A DNA stretch of 64,000 nucleotides from Eledone cirrhosa (Eukaryota; Mollusca; Cephalopoda; Octopoda; Eledonidae). Below the pieces are notes generated by a model that was not told where the DNA came from, ran no database searches, and worked only from the letters and a program-made list of their open reading frames with translations. The stretch is from contig OZ024757.1 in the NCBI GenBank assembly GCA_964016885.1, positions 17,600,440-17,664,439 of the forward strand, in the 5' to 3' direction. The position numbers and the translations under genes are program-made. The stretch's first letter is position 1, and every line of letters starts with the position of its first letter. This document shows positions 21,361 through 33,560 of this stretch, piece after piece.

Positions 21361-23250
21361 CACACCGAGAAGAGTTCCCGTCTATTACTATTTGGGCCCA
21401 GTTCCGGGACTTCATTTCCTCTCCAAAATACCAACATGCCCGTCTTGTCTCTTCGCAGCCTAAGTAGTGCGGCTCCTTCTTCCAATGGTTTAGCAGTCAA
21501 TCCGTATCCTTGCAAATGGCTTGTGACCTCTGCCGCCAAGTCTCGTCCACTAAGATGTCGTCGATGTAGAAATTGGTGGCCCTCTTCATCTTGTCGGCCT
21601 TTCCCAGAATGGTCTTGAGGACCGCCGCCATCATCTTCGGTGCAGAGTTCAGCCCGAAACCGAGCCTGGTCAGGCAATATGTCCGGCCCTTATACCTGAC
21701 AAGCTGATACTGCCACAGCTTCTCCTCCACGTGTAGCCGTAGATATGCCAACTTTAAGTTGACGATCGTGGAAGCCCCCGTCATACATCTCCACTTGCTC
21801 AGAGTTTCCCCGCTGACATCCATGACCTCACCACCCATGTGACACGACACATGCTCGTTCAGCTCCCGAAAACCCAACACTGGTCTCACCTTGTTCTTCG
21901 TGGGTTGCACCACAGCCATTAACGGCAGCACCCCACACTTCACTTCCTCCTTCCAGGGAACCAGTATGCCCTGCTCAATCCATCTCTCTCCTAGTATCTC
22001 CTTTCAGTGTGTGCTGATAGCAGACCACTTTGTTCTTCAGTGTTGGCGGTTCTCCTTTCCAATACCACTCAACAATCCACTGTTGCCCGTCGAACACCAC
22101 CTTGAAGTCCTTATCCTGTACGCTGTGACCGGCATATTTTTCTTCGCGGGCCTTCTCGCCCTCCTGACACGTACTCACAGTGCATGCTGGTGCAGCGCCA
22201 CCAAATGTTACTCCGACATCGTTACTGTGATGCCTCCTAATCGGCCAATCGAGTCCATGCCCATAACCATGTCAATTCCATCCACTACGCAGTCGACCAC
22301 AATGGCTGAAAGCCTAATTCTCTTTCGCCTTACCACCATCTCCACATCGCTGCGACCTCTACCTTCAATCTTCCTACCGTCGACTGCCCTTATGATGCTC
22401 CTCCTTCCCCCCCCCCCCCCGTGGTCACCAGTGTCGTACATCCCGTGTCCACGAGGGCTCGTAATGGCTTTCCCTTCACCACAGGCAGCGCCTCTACACT
22501 CGAGCTCGAGGGGTAGCTACCGGTGCAGTAACTCCCCTTGGATCGTTTCCCTGGTCGCAATTGGTAGCGATGTGGCCTGGCCGCCTACACCGCTAGCAAA
22601 TTATGTCTGGTTTCGACTCCTTGCAATCTTTTGCCATGTGCGCACCCTGGTACCTATAACAACGACCACTAAACGTGTGCAGGCGACTGTTTGCTGTGTT
22701 TGTCACCCTTTCGGCATTTCGCTGTCGGCTGCCCCGGGGCCTCCATCGCCGCAACACTCTTCTTAGCATCTTCCGCTATGATGCGGGCTTGCTCTACCAA
22801 TGTACGCATCTCCACTTCCTTGTAGCCAGGTATTTGCTGCAGTCTCACCGCGATGTCCTCCGGAAATCCGTTTATAAATGCCAGCCGCACTGAACACTCG
22901 ACCTGAAACCCCGCCAGCATGGCCAATCCCCTTATCTCCGCAGCAAGAATATCCACATGCTGACCTTATCCTTGCCAGCTTGGCAAACGCGGTACACAGA
23001 CCTTCCGCAAATGCCGTTCAATTTTTTGCGCGTCCCTCTGGCTGATTTCGTCCATCTCGAGGTGCAATACTAGCCCCCTCCCCCCCAGATATAGCGCCAT
23101 GGGACCGGCCGCATCGTCTATCTTTTGTAGCCCGGCGACCACCCTGACCTTTCACATCCAAGAGATGTCTCCTTCACCGGTAAAAGCTTTAAGTACTTCA
23201 CCGCTCAACCGTAATCGCGTCGCCATCTCTTTAGTCCTGCGGTAAGTAAT
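21361..23250 (-). mobile_element. LTR retrotransposon relic: gag, protease, RT
   Basis: Minus-strand order from 23250 is as follows. Gag is at about 23220-22670 (PEDIAVRLQQIPGYKEVEMR, EQARIIAEDAKKSVAA). Two CCHC-type zinc knuckles follow at about 22680-22570, the first with a Cys changed to Tyr and the second with an internal stop. An aspartic protease with DTG is at about 22441-22208. RT is at about 21943-21500 (KNKVRPVLGFRELNEHV, RLGFGLNSAPKMMAAVL, FYIDDILVDET). Thumb fragments run to 21361. RNase H and integrase are absent. Many frameshifts. The gag-PR-RT order fits Ty3/gypsy or BEL; I cannot decide which. Confidence 0.75.
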
Positions 23251-23456
23251 AAAACAAGATAGTCTTTGTTTTTAAGTAGCTTTGTCCCTTCTTTTTTTTT
23301 TTTTTTCCCCCCCAATTGTACGTCTTCATGTGCCGAAATAGCTTGTGGTGAGAAAGCTATTCCCCTTACCGCAAGTCTGCTGGTTCACTCTAAGCCGTGC
23401 ATCAATCTCGGTGTTATAATCCATTCGCCAAGTCACCGCGAGAGACGCCGCCTCGG
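23251..23456. other. Poly-T/poly-C junction
   Basis: A run of T then C (about 23290-23312) separates the LTR element from the minisatellite. 23313-23456 has no recognisable gene. Confidence 0.5.
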
Positions 23457-24285
23457 AAACGCATCTCACCTCACTCCTCTGGTCAAGCGTCCCCATCTGA
23501 CGTCACTCCTCCTTTGCCTCCGGCCAAGCGTCCCCAGCTTCCAGTCACCACCTCCTCCGCCCACGGTCAAGCGTCTCCGGCTTCCAGTCACCTCCTCCAC
23601 CTCTGGTCAAGCGTCCCCGGCTTCCAGTCACCTCCTCCACCTCCGGTCAAGCGTCCCCATCTGACGTCACTCCTCCTTTGCCTCCGGCCAAGCGTCCCCA
23701 GCTTCCAGTCACCACCTCCTCCGCCCACGGTCAAGCGTCTCCGGCTTCCAGTCACCTCCTCCACCTCTGGTCAAGCGTCCCCGGCTTCCAGTCACCTCCT
23801 CCACCTCCGGTCAAGCGTCCCCGGCTTCCAGTCACCTCCTCCACCTCTGGTCAAGCGTCCCCGGCTTCCAGTCACCTCCTCCACCTCCGGTCAAGCGTCC
23901 CCGGCTTCCAGTCACCTCCTCCACCTCTGGCCAAGCGTCCCCGGCTTCCAGTCACCTCCTCCACCTCTGGTCAAGCGTCCCCGGCTTCCAGTCACCACCT
24001 CCGGTCAAGCGTCCCCGGCTTCCAGTCACCTCCTCCACCTCCGGTCAAGCGTCCCCGGCTTCCAGTCACCTCCTCCACCTCTGGCCAAGCGTCCCCGGCT
24101 TCCAGTCACCTCCGGCCAAGCGTCCCCGGCTTCCAGTCACCTCCGGTCAAGCGTCCCCAGCTTCCAATCACCTCCTCCACCTCCGGTCAAGCGTCCCCAG
24201 CTTCCAGTCACCTCCGGTCAAGCATCCCCAGCTTCCAGTCACCTCCTCCACACAGTTCCTACTCTGGTTACAGTAACTTCACCTG
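23457..24285. repeat. 40-bp minisatellite, about 20 copies, open in all three plus frames
   Basis: The unit GGTCAAGCGTCCCCGGCTTC followed by CAGTCACCTCCTCCACCTCC repeats with few changes. Because 40 is not a multiple of 3, each frame rotates through three phases. The array is therefore read as a 40-residue protein repeat (VKRPRLPVTSSTSGQASPAS is one half). Frames 23397-24350 and 23678-24298 are two such readings. A larger duplication of 164 bp is visible (CCCCATCTGACGTCACTCCT at 23491 and 23655). Some units are shortened (about 24105-24240). The openness follows from a unit without stops in any phase; I do not call it a gene. Confidence 0.9.
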
Positions 24286-24500
24286 CCTCCACAGCTAATT
24301 TGGTCAGCCAAGTAACAGAAACTGTCAACTGCTTCTATGGCACCCTTTAAAAATTTGATACAGCTTGTCTCCTGAGCGCGATTGCTGCTTACTGCTCCAG
24401 TGCAATGACTACATGTAAAACCTGCGTTCTTAGATAACTTACCATGTATCCCACTAAATCTCTCGTGTACCAATAGTCTATTTAGTGTAAATATCGTTTT
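24270..24500 (-). mobile_element. RTE-like LINE fragment, zinc-finger region
   Basis: Minus-strand frame includes SGIHGKLSKNAGFTCSHCTG, EAVDSFCYLADQISCGG: the distal half of the PHD-like finger and the segment that follows it in this LINE. Truncated on both sides, abutting the minisatellite. Confidence 0.8.
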
Positions 24501-25204
24501 ATACACTTAACATGTATGTGCAACCATTGATTTCCAAGTCCACTTATGGCCATCACTGTTTATTAGAGGAGGCACTTCCAAACTGACCCTTCGTTGGGAA
24601 TGCCGACAAATATATTAAAAGGAATTTCTTTCCTCCAACAATTTTCACCCCAAACAGAGGGTGAGTTGGTTATAGGGTTATTTACTCCAAACTTGTGTGT
24701 GGTCAGTTCAAGAACCTGTTGCGAAAGAGAGGAAGATTGCTCTTTGCTCCCTCCTTTATAATACCTAGAACGGAAGTTCAAGGAATACTCTAGAAATTCT
24801 ACGGGAAGTAACTCTAGCTACTTCCCTTTGTCTAGAGAGCGCTACAAGACTCCCCTCTCAGACGAGAAGTCGAATAACCAACCGAAGGTCATTGTAGCGA
24901 GAACCCGTAAGAAATGAGGAGCAAAGCAAAGGTACAAGAAAGTGCATGAAGAAAACGAGCTCACAACTGAAGCAAATAGCAAAAAGTACAAAACAAGTAA
25001 ATGCATTTTACAAAGAAAAAATTTTTGCTGCACAAAGATGATGCAGAAAAATGTAAATGTCACAAAACTGATAATTTAAAGTTAACATAAGGGAGCAGAG
25101 AAAAAATTAATGCTCAATGGTTAGTTCAAAGTTTCTTCAAAATCAAATAGTTCATACTTCACCAGTGTACAGACTAATTCTATATGAACCTGAGAAGAGT
25201 TTAT
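24501..25204. other. Flank of the Ty3/gypsy element, possible 3' LTR region
   Basis: It lies just downstream (in the element's direction) of the integrase C-terminus, where a 3' LTR is expected. I find no matching second LTR on the other side (28967-29290) and no clear TG...CA ends, so the LTR call is not supported. Confidence 0.3.
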
Positions 25205-28200
25205 TGATGCCACCAGGGGTTAAATGTATATAGTTTTTGACAATTTATGTGGCCATTTTACTGTTCTGGCACTTCGTGTGACATAAGGTTGTGTGGTATT
25301 TGGTGTTTGAGGTGAAGGTGTTGGTGTAGGAGTGTATGTACGAGGTGTGTCAGGCATTGTAATGAGACTTTCAGAGAAAGCCCTCTTTGCTCTGTCAATA
25401 GATATTGTCTCTTTTCGACCATTGACAGCCACTGTGAAATGTTTTGGTGTGTGCGAAAGCACACAAAAAGGTCCATTATAGGGCGACATAAGCAGTCCCT
25501 TGACGGAATCATTCCGTATAAAAATGTGTGTCCACGTAGAGATGTCCGATGGAACAGCAGAAGAAATAGACTGGTCACGAGGGTTCATTGGTGGAAGATC
25601 CGAGAAGTAAGAACAAATCCTGGTGACATATGATGTTGGATCAAGTTGCGACGAATCAACCGGTACTAGCATTTGACCGGGAAGAGTTAAGGTGGTACCG
25701 TAAAGAAGTTCAGCTGAGGAGAAACCCAAATCTGTCTTAACGGTAGAACGACAACAAAAGAAGCACGATTGGCAAAAATTCGATCCAACGTTGCGGATCG
25801 GGAGTAGTGCGGAGTGCAGCTTTCAACTGTCTGTGAAACCTCTCCACCATTCCATTGGAGGCTGGTCGTATGAATGTGATGAGCACCCAAAAGTAGGGAT
25901 ATTTCACGAAATAAGGTAGCCTCTTACTGGCGTCCCCGATCTGTGGTTATTTTAGAAGGAATACCAAAGCGAGCAATCCAATTGGAAATGAAAGCTTGGG
26001 CAACCGACTCTGCTGTTATGTCCACTAGGGTATGGTTTCAGGCCACCGAGAGAAACGATCGATACAGGTCAATATATATATGAATCCACGACTAACGGGC
26101 CATGCACCAACAATATCCATGTGAATGTGATGGAAACGAGCGTCCGGCGGGCTGAATTTACCAAGAGGAGTGTGAAGATGCCGATGAAACTTAGAGCGCT
26201 GACACTGCAAACAAGAACGTGCCCAACTAGTGATTAAATGACGCATGCTAGGCCATAAAAATCGGGCCGTGATGTGCTTCACCATGGCAGCTATGCCGAG
26301 ATGCGACAAGGAATGAAGTGCATCAAAAATGGTACGCTGATGACAATTTGGAACAAGTGGTCTGGGTGAGCCATTAGAAATGTCGCAAAGAATTCTTCCT
26401 TCAGCAGACGGAAGAGGTAAATATTCAAATGTACAGCAGGAAAATTGGGTAGAAGAAGTATCCAGAGAATCCAAAGAATGTTGGTTAGACGCAATGGCAA
26501 CCAAATTAATATGTGCAGGAGACGCAAGGGAGCCGAGGCAGTGCGTCCGCGGGTACGTTGGCAGCTCCAGCTATATGACGAATGTCACTGGTGTACTGGG
26601 AGAAGAAATCCAAATGCCTGTATGCACTCGGAGAGTATCTATCGGACTTGGATTGAAGAGCGAATGTGAGTGGTTTATGGTCTGTGAATACCGTGAACTC
26701 CCGACCTTCAAGAAGATGGTGGAAGTGTCTCACAGCAAGATAAACTGCTAAAAGCTCTCTGTCAAAAGTACTGTAATGTTGCTCTGCTGGTTTTAGTTGG
26801 CGTGAGAAAAAGGATGAGCCAGTATGGAAACTTTAGCTATTTCGGACTTGATGGATTCTAAAGATTGCAAAGCATCGGAAGAAAGTGAAATGGTAGCATC
26901 TTTCTTTTTCACAGCCTTTAAAAACTGTGTCAAGGGAAACAACTTGCCTGCACAGTTAGGAATGAAACGACAATAAAAGTTGATTAATCCTAAGAAATGA
27001 CGTAACTGTCTCAATGAGGTGGGGTGTGTGTGGGGGTGTGCGATTCGCTGAATCGCTTCCACCTTAGATGGCAGAGGTCGAATGCCTTCTGAATCTATAA
27101 GATGTCCTAGGAATTCCAGTGAAGCTGTACCAAACACACATTTAGCTGGACTGATTCTGACCTGGTACGATTGAAGACGTTGAAATAACTGAGATAGATG
27201 TTGCTGATGATGTTCAGCTGTGTCGCTGGCTATTAGGAGGTCATCCACATAAGCAAACACGAAATCCAATCCACGCATGACATCATCGATAAAACGTTGG
27301 AACGTGCTAGTGGCATTCCACAAGCCAAAAGGCATAGACAGGAATTCAAATGAACCAAAGTAGGTGGTCACGGCTGTCTTTGGTATATCCTCTGGATTCA
27401 TGGGTATCTGGTGGTATGCACGTATTAGATCTATTTTGGAAAATATCGTGCATCCACGAAGAATGGATGAAAAATCCTGTAAGTTGGGTAAAGGATAATG
27501 AATGATCAGGCGTGGTGATAGCGTTAAGTCTTCAGTAATCTCCTACCAGTCTAAAATCCGCTTCACCCTTTCGAGTCAAGTGCAGTGGAGATGCCCATGG
27601 ACTGGTGGAAGGTTGTATAAGATCGAGCTGGAGCATGTGCTCAAACTCGTTTCGTGCTTTTTTTAGTCTATCCGGAGCCAACCTCCGTGGACGAGAGAAA
27701 ACAGGTGGACCAGTTGTAACAAAGTGTTGAGTCGAGTGGACTGCCTGGGTAGGTTTAAATGAAATATCCGTTAACTCGGGAAACAAAGTCAGGAGTGCAT
27801 GAAACTGGTTTCCAGCGGCAGCCACAAAAAACGACGGACTGACAACAGCAGTAGTAGATTTACGAGTAGGCATAGATAAGGATGTGGTACTATCCACAAG
27901 TTTCTGGATCCTGACATCTACCAAAAGTGAATAGTACTGTAAGAAATCTGCACCGAGAATAGGATGAGGTAGGTCGGCAATGACAAAAATCCATTTAAAA
28001 TCTCGACGCAAAGCTAGGTCCAATGATAAAGATATCTGTCCATAGGTTTTTATATGAGACTGGTTTACTGCATAAAATGAAATGCCGGAGAGAGTTGGCT
28101 TGGTAGAGATGAACCGTAAGGGCCAAATACTGCAACTAGATCCTGTGTCCACCATAAATGACTTGTTCGAGACTCGGTCTCTGATAAAGAAAGCACGATA

Positions 28201-28966
28201 AGGTGAATTAATGAGGGAGAGGTCTGCCGTGCGCAGACTCTCCAATTTTAGTTTTCCGAGGTCTCGAAAGAGCAGGGTTGAATACAATGTTTCGCCTTTT
28301 CACAAAAACGCATGTGATACCAACACAAAGACGAGTTGTTGGTGAGGAGATTGGCGCGACGATGAAAGGAAGAAGACCGACTTTGTGAACGACACATAGA
28401 TGGCGTTCAATCCCGACACAGTTTAGCTACTTGCCTAGTTAATGCGTCGATGGCTTTCAACATTGAGTCCTCACAAGGTGAAGCAGGCTGGGTTTTGAAA
28501 GCAGAAGTGACGACCGAATCTGCTGAGGTAGGTTTCCTAGAAAACTCCATAATTCTGTCCGCAGAGGCAGCAATTTGTTCTATCGAACTGGCGTCAACCA
28601 TATTTGCAAATATGGTTTGCACATTAGTTGGCAAACGGGAGAAGAATAACTTTTTTACGATACGCCGTAAAAACTCTGTAGGAGTTCTGTCCCCCAGATT
28701 TTCATCCTCTAATAAGGAACGAAATCTAGTCTCAGACGACCTACTGTTCCTACGCAGTACCTCTGTCTTCAGAGACTCGTAGGAAACACCTAAGGGTCCG
28801 TGATTATGTCTTTTACTGTAATTGCTAGCGAAGCGGGAATTCCACTGATTAGCACGTTTAATTTTTGGTGTTTTTCCTGTACTCCGTTGACCGCAAAATA
28901 CGCATCGAGCTGGGCGAACCACAATTTGGCATCGCCAGAATACACTGGTAACGATGTGTTGCTCAT
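25205..28966 (-). mobile_element. Ty3/gypsy retrotransposon, gag-pol complete in order but broken
   Basis: Minus-strand order. The gag start MSNTSLPVYSGDAKLWFAQL is at 28966 and continues in another frame to 28407. A Cys/His-rich end (CWYHMRF...CIQPCSF) lies at about 28330-28280. The protease is at 28287-27900 (FMVDTGSSCSIWPL) and the RT N-terminus runs to 27532. The RT palm is at 27401-26793 ([11 protein letters not shown]), RNase H at about 26800-26510 (FTVFTDHKPLTFAL), and the integrase zinc-binding region and core at 26504-25700 (CLQCQRSKFHR, HIHMDIVGAW, NGMVERFHRQ on the minus strand). The integrase tail is at 25729-25220. Catalytic aspartates of protease, RT and integrase are visible, but the frames change at least six times. 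Old copy without detected LTRs. Confidence 0.88.
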
Positions 28967-29289
28967 TATTGTGACACGGTGGATGCCGAGTGAGGAATGC
29001 TCATAGACAAAATTTGGTCGAGAGAGATGACCTTTGGTGTTGTTGACTTTTCAGCTATTTTGTAAATAGCTACAATAATTAAGGTAAAAATATAGAGGGT
29101 GAGAGAAAGAAACAGACTGAGAAAGAGCAAGAGTCAACCCCAGTATTTAACTGGTATATTATTTAAAAACCTAAAAAAATAGCAGTAAAGTTGACCTCAG
29201 TTGGATTTAAACAGAAAGTTGAGAGCTGGAACAAATACTGCAAATCTACAGATATATATATACATGATCATATAAATATAGATACACAT
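28967..29289. other. Non-coding stretch with a weak SINE family B trace
   Basis: 29135-29215 resembles a decayed family B SINE on the minus strand (GTTGACCTCAGTTGGATTTA on plus). The remainder is unassigned and could include a 5' leader of the Ty3 element. Confidence 0.35.
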
Positions 29290-29460
29290 GTAATTATACA
29301 CACATAGAAATGGTTGGTAGCTTTGCAATCTAGGTGACTTAATTAGCAATGGAGGGGGGTGTTCTGAGAGAAGAATATCTAGAACAAGGGTAAGATGGAA
29401 AAAAGTGCTGTGACTGCAGAGGACAAGTATACTGGAGAGAAATGAAGCAACCATGCATCA
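29290..29460 (+). mobile_element. RTE-like LINE fragment, post-finger region
   Basis: AATCTAGGTGACTTAATTAG, CAATGGAGGGGGGTGTTCTG and ACAAGGGTAAGATGGAAAAA match the LGDxISxGGGCSE...RVRTGWKK part of the LINE. The next piece (TGGAGAGAAATGAAGCA) corresponds to LERNEA, so an internal segment is deleted. Confidence 0.65.
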
Positions 29461-29795
29461 CAGTTGACAGCTCAGACCCCTCTACGAACATCCAGCACAG
29501 AATCGTAAAGCTCAGAGACAAAAACAAAATCAATTATTGATCTCTGTCCATGATTCCCCTTATGCCATCTATGAATGTCTCTGTGATGAAAGGATGTATC
29601 CATAATAGAGTCCATCCGACTAATCCCACACCCGCCCCTCGTATAGAGACACCAGAGTAACAAGAAGCTATCCATCGGTTTCATACTCCTACAGATACCG
29701 TGGAACGCGGTCGTATGCCTTTTTGATGTCTACAAAGGAAGAAAACAACCCTTCGCAGTACTCCCACGATTTCTCAAAGACCTGCTTAATGTAGA
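29455..29795 (-). mobile_element. LINE relics: endonuclease end and RT motif A
   Basis: 29690-29455 on the minus strand encodes RDIHRWHKGNHGQRSIIDFV, an endonuclease C-terminal pattern, plus DVRRGV. 29795-29695 encodes SSFVDIKKAYDRVPR, the RT motif A region. Part of this DNA (29500-29540) is duplicated at 8920-8965. Confidence 0.65.
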
Positions 29796-29934
29796 AAAAA
29801 AAAAATTAAAAAAAATTGTGCTATTTCATTAAATTGCTCCAAAATGTATTGAAAGATGTAACGGGGTTGTATTGTAATAGTAACACGTTACCACGTGGTT
29901 TACGATAGCTAAACAAAACTACTGTTTAAATAGT

Positions 29935-30375
29935 TGTTGGTGACATTATGAAGGAACCTAAAAATAAAATGTTTCAATGAAACTGTTCAACAAAAAATAA
30001 AGCTATACTTTACCTTCATAAAACTGGAAAAATCTCAGTTTTTAACATTTATTCGAGGGTTCGGAAAATATGGAAATCTTCAAGCAGCCATTTTTTTCCC
30101 CTAGATAAATATATACCAAACACGCATGCGCAAGAAATATATATATATATATATTTATTTAAGAGCGTGAACCTAATAAACCTTTATTTGTCTGCCTCTC
30201 TGTTTTGTTCCGGTCTAAATTTGCACTACATGTGTGTGTATATATTCACATTTATATATGCATATTTATTTGTGTATATATTCATATATACATATGTGTG
30301 TATGTATATATGTGTATTTATTTATATACAAATATATTATTAATATGTATAGAAACATATGTGTATATATATTTG
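29935..30375. repeat. Dispersed repeat copy 3 and TA/TG microsatellite
   Basis: 29938-30145 matches 8965-9160 nearly throughout (GAAGGAACCTAAAAATAAAA, TCGAGGGTTCGGAAAATATG). It is followed by the same kind of microsatellite. Here the repeat is directly joined to block b, whereas in the 8.9-13.4 kb locus about 3 kb of transposons intervene. Confidence 0.7.
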
Positions 30376-30402
30376 TTTGTCAACTTACCTTCTTCACATA
30401 TA
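30376..30402 (-). promoter_or_regulatory. Predicted 5' splice site of block b
   Basis: On the minus strand GTGAAGAAG/GTAAGTTGAC, a textbook donor, with exon ending at 30389 and intron starting at 30388. The identical sequence is at 38752 in block c. About 10 kb separates it from the ZNF-A acceptor at 20317. Confidence 0.5.
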
Positions 30403-31145
30403 ATCAATGTGTTGCGTTGATAGTTTTTACTAAACAACAAAAGAAACAATCTCTTTGTTGTTAAATTAGAAGTTGCAATGATTTTATCAGCTTTATTTCA
30501 CATTAACGTTGGCGTATCTTCATCTTTAGTCATAAATTGATATCTTATCAGAATGAAGTAGTAAAGCTGACTTTGTCTTTAGCCCCAGATTTGATAGGAA
30601 ATATGTATTTATTAGGTTGATATGTGGTCTAAAATATATATTGTCCATGAATGACTGATATCAGATGTTCTGGTGAAATAGTCGTTTTCTACTAGAGATT
30701 ATAATAGAGCTGTTAGTAGACACAATTGTAAAGTAAGAATAGATATGACAGTGTAAGACTGATGTCAGGGAGGGAAAATTGTGTGTATGTATATATATAA
30801 TTGTTACACAAGATATAAGATTAACAGCAGTTACGTTGAGAATATTTCAACTTTCTCCGGTGTCATGCGTTAAAAGTCCCTGATATAATTTAATACATTT
30901 AGACAGTACCAATCGTATTGAATTGATGGTAAATCGAAAAGTGTCACCCAGTAAAATATCAATTATATATTTATAAGAAAACCTCTACGTAGTCACTCTA
31001 CCTGCTAGAAATAGCAGCGAAATTATCTTTTAGAGCTTTATTTTTTGTTGAAACTTCCGTAAGTTTTGTTGTACAATCAATAACAGTAAGTCTTTTGTAC
31101 AGACTCGAAGACCGCTAAAATATAATTCTCCCTCTTATATATATA
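30385..31145 (-). promoter_or_regulatory. Conserved block b: candidate promoter/first exon of ZNF-A
   Basis: It shares with blocks a, c and d GGTTGATATGTGGTCTAAAA (about 30617), TCAGATGTTCTGGTGAAATA, CTACGTAG (30985-30992) and CTGCTAGAAATAGCAG (31002-31017). The part nearest the donor (30389-30600), including TCATAAATTGATATCTTATC and a TTTATTTCACATTAACGTTG segment, is shared with block c only. No protein frame is conserved, so a non-coding exon with its promoter is the simplest reading. Confidence 0.5.
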
Positions 31146-31429
31146 TATAATGTATGTATATACATATATAGCTTGCTATAGATATTTATTCATGCCTAAT
31201 CAATTTTATCCGTTCGCTTTCAGGAAGCTAGCTGCAAACGCTAGTGTTGTTTCCCCTTTTCTCTCGTTGCATTATGGGAGTTAGCAGTGCAGTCAACTAT
31301 AATAACCCAATTGCATTCTGCTTGCATACTCGACATATACATATATAGATAGACAGATAATGTAGGTATATAGATATATATATTCATATATCTTCTTTTT
31401 CACCAACTTATTCCTTAGAGGGTCGTGGG
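31146..31429. other. Non-coding stretch
   Basis: TA microsatellite (31135-31170, 31330-31390) around about 150 bp of unassigned unique sequence. Confidence 0.5.
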
Positions 31430-32380
31430 TCAGAGTCCTCACACGCTACTTCCAGCAGGTCCTGTCAGAAGCTACCATTTCTAATGTATCTGGCAGAATC
31501 CTCAAGGATGACCAGCCAAGCTCATGGATGCTATTCAGCGAATGTAGGTCTTCTCCCACTTAGTTTGACCCGTAAAATGTGTTCAGTGAATTTTACAGAA
31601 AAATTCTACCCACATGTCCATAGTTGAGAAATAGTGGCTCGCCCTGGAGTGACTTTCTGATCTCCAAGTTACACACTTTATCGAGTAACGTTACTCCAAA
31701 GACCTTTCAGTGGAATCCCATTTCAGCCACTTGTATTCATGATCGTATTAATTCGGTTATTTCCCAACATTCATGACCTTAGGTAAGGGTTGGTATGAAT
31801 ACCGAAACAAAAACTGAGTTTGGCTTTTACACCTACCTCCCTTCTTCTGATTGCTGAAGCTGGTGCACTACTGCAATTCTTGCACTTTATTCAGCCTCCT
31901 GCCTTCCATCACTCCCGAACCCTCAGAAACTTGAACATCTCCATTCTCATGTAGAGTGCACTGTGCAGGCTTACCTGAGAGGTCGTGTGTTTCACTTTTC
32001 GCAGCACTGATTTCTATTCCAGCCATGCAGCACTCAGTATTAAACCTATGTGCAAGTCATAGGTCATCTGTTATGTTAAGTAACACCATATCGTATGCAA
32101 ATTCCAGCTGATTGATTTTACATCTGCCAGTTGTGATACCATTTCCAGCCTGGCTGTGTATGTCAATCCAGTTCATGTAAATAATGAAGGGAGGTGGCAG
32201 AGATGGACTCCTCCATTGAATGGTTTTCATTTAGCACCATTTATCTGAACACAAATACTGGAGCATTTGTATAGACATCATACTCCTGTAGAACCTTCCA
32301 CAGCATGTCCTGAGGAGTGCAGTTATATGTCTTTCTGAGGTCAATAAAACAAGAATAAACCTCTAGGCAATATGGTTACT
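31430..32380 (-). mobile_element. LINE relic, RT through C-terminus
   Basis: Minus-strand pieces, in order, resemble an RT motif A (LRKTYNCTPQDMLWKVLQEY at about 32345-32285), a palm segment (INQLEFAYDMVLL at about 32120-32080), a region with GHECWEITE and AEMGFH (about 31800-31710), and SIHELGWSSLRILPD with ASDRTCWK (about 31530-31450). Stops and frameshifts throughout. It is a different LINE family from the PHD-finger RTE elements. Confidence 0.6.
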
Positions 32381-32389
32381 CTGTAGGTT

Positions 32390-32960
32390 ACTAGTTTGAC
32401 TACCAGATGACAGATAAAGATGCTCTGTCAAAGGACTTCTCCACATCAACAATATTTAAATATAGAGGCTTATTCTTAGCTAATAACATCTTTTGTAGTT
32501 TGTCACTAAGAAAAGGGTATCTGTAGTACTTCTCCCTGGCATAAAATCTAACAGTATCTCATCTAATTTGATTCTTTCCCCAAGTAGTTGTATTAAAACT
32601 CTTCACTCACATTTCCATTATTTGTTTCATTAATTTCATGCCCGAGTAGTTGCTCCTTTCTAGTATCTCACCTTTTCCTTTATAGCATTATATTAGTATA
32701 CTACTATGTCAGTTATTGGTTATGGCCCCATCCTATATTATCTGATTGACTATGTAGGTGACTAGTTTGACATCTACTTCCCCAGAATCTTTCAACATCT
32801 CAGTTATTTCTAATGGAGCAGCAGCTTTACCATTTTTATTCCCCTTGATTGCTTCTTTGCCCCTATAACTATCTATTTCAATAGCTAGTCCTTCTTTGGG
32901 GTTAATTGGAGGTAGTCTCTCTTTTCAGTTATTTACCATTTCACAGGGTTAACTAAGTAT
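32390..32960 (-). mobile_element. RTE-like LINE relic, RT N-terminal region
   Basis: Minus-strand pieces resemble the segment IEIDxYxxKEAIK...GKAAAP, MLKDSGEVDVKLVT (about 32930-32750) and FLVTNYKRCY/ANNKPLYLNIVDVEKSFDRA (about 32530-32420). The same order is at 62900-63370 in the larger copy. Strongly decayed. Confidence 0.6.
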
Positions 32961-33081
32961 GTCCCATACTATTCATTTGATTAAATTAGTAAATTCTATA
33001 CCATACAGTAGTTTCAACACACGTCTTGGTTAGATCTTTTACAAATAAACTGAGAGGAGAGTAATTTTTTAGTAAACCAGT

Positions 33082-33087
33082 TTTATT
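33082..33087 (-). terminator. Polyadenylation signal of ZNF-B
   Basis: AATAAA on the minus strand followed by ACTGGTTTACTAAAAAATTA, the same context as 17867-17872 and 41896-41901. Confidence 0.75.
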
Positions 33088-33159
33088 ATGAACATTATTA
33101 TGCCACATAAGTGGCACAATTTTGGGTGACTGGTGTGGTTCTTATCTTGTCTTATTGTG

Positions 33160-33560
<401 letters not shown>

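Noticed and set aside
21891..22766. 291-residue plus-strand frame
   Set aside because: It is antisense to the gag-protease region of an LTR element and shows no domain of its own.
25205..29000. Intact endogenous retrovirus
   Set aside because: No envelope gene, no matched LTRs and many frameshifts; it is a Ty3/gypsy retrotransposon relic.
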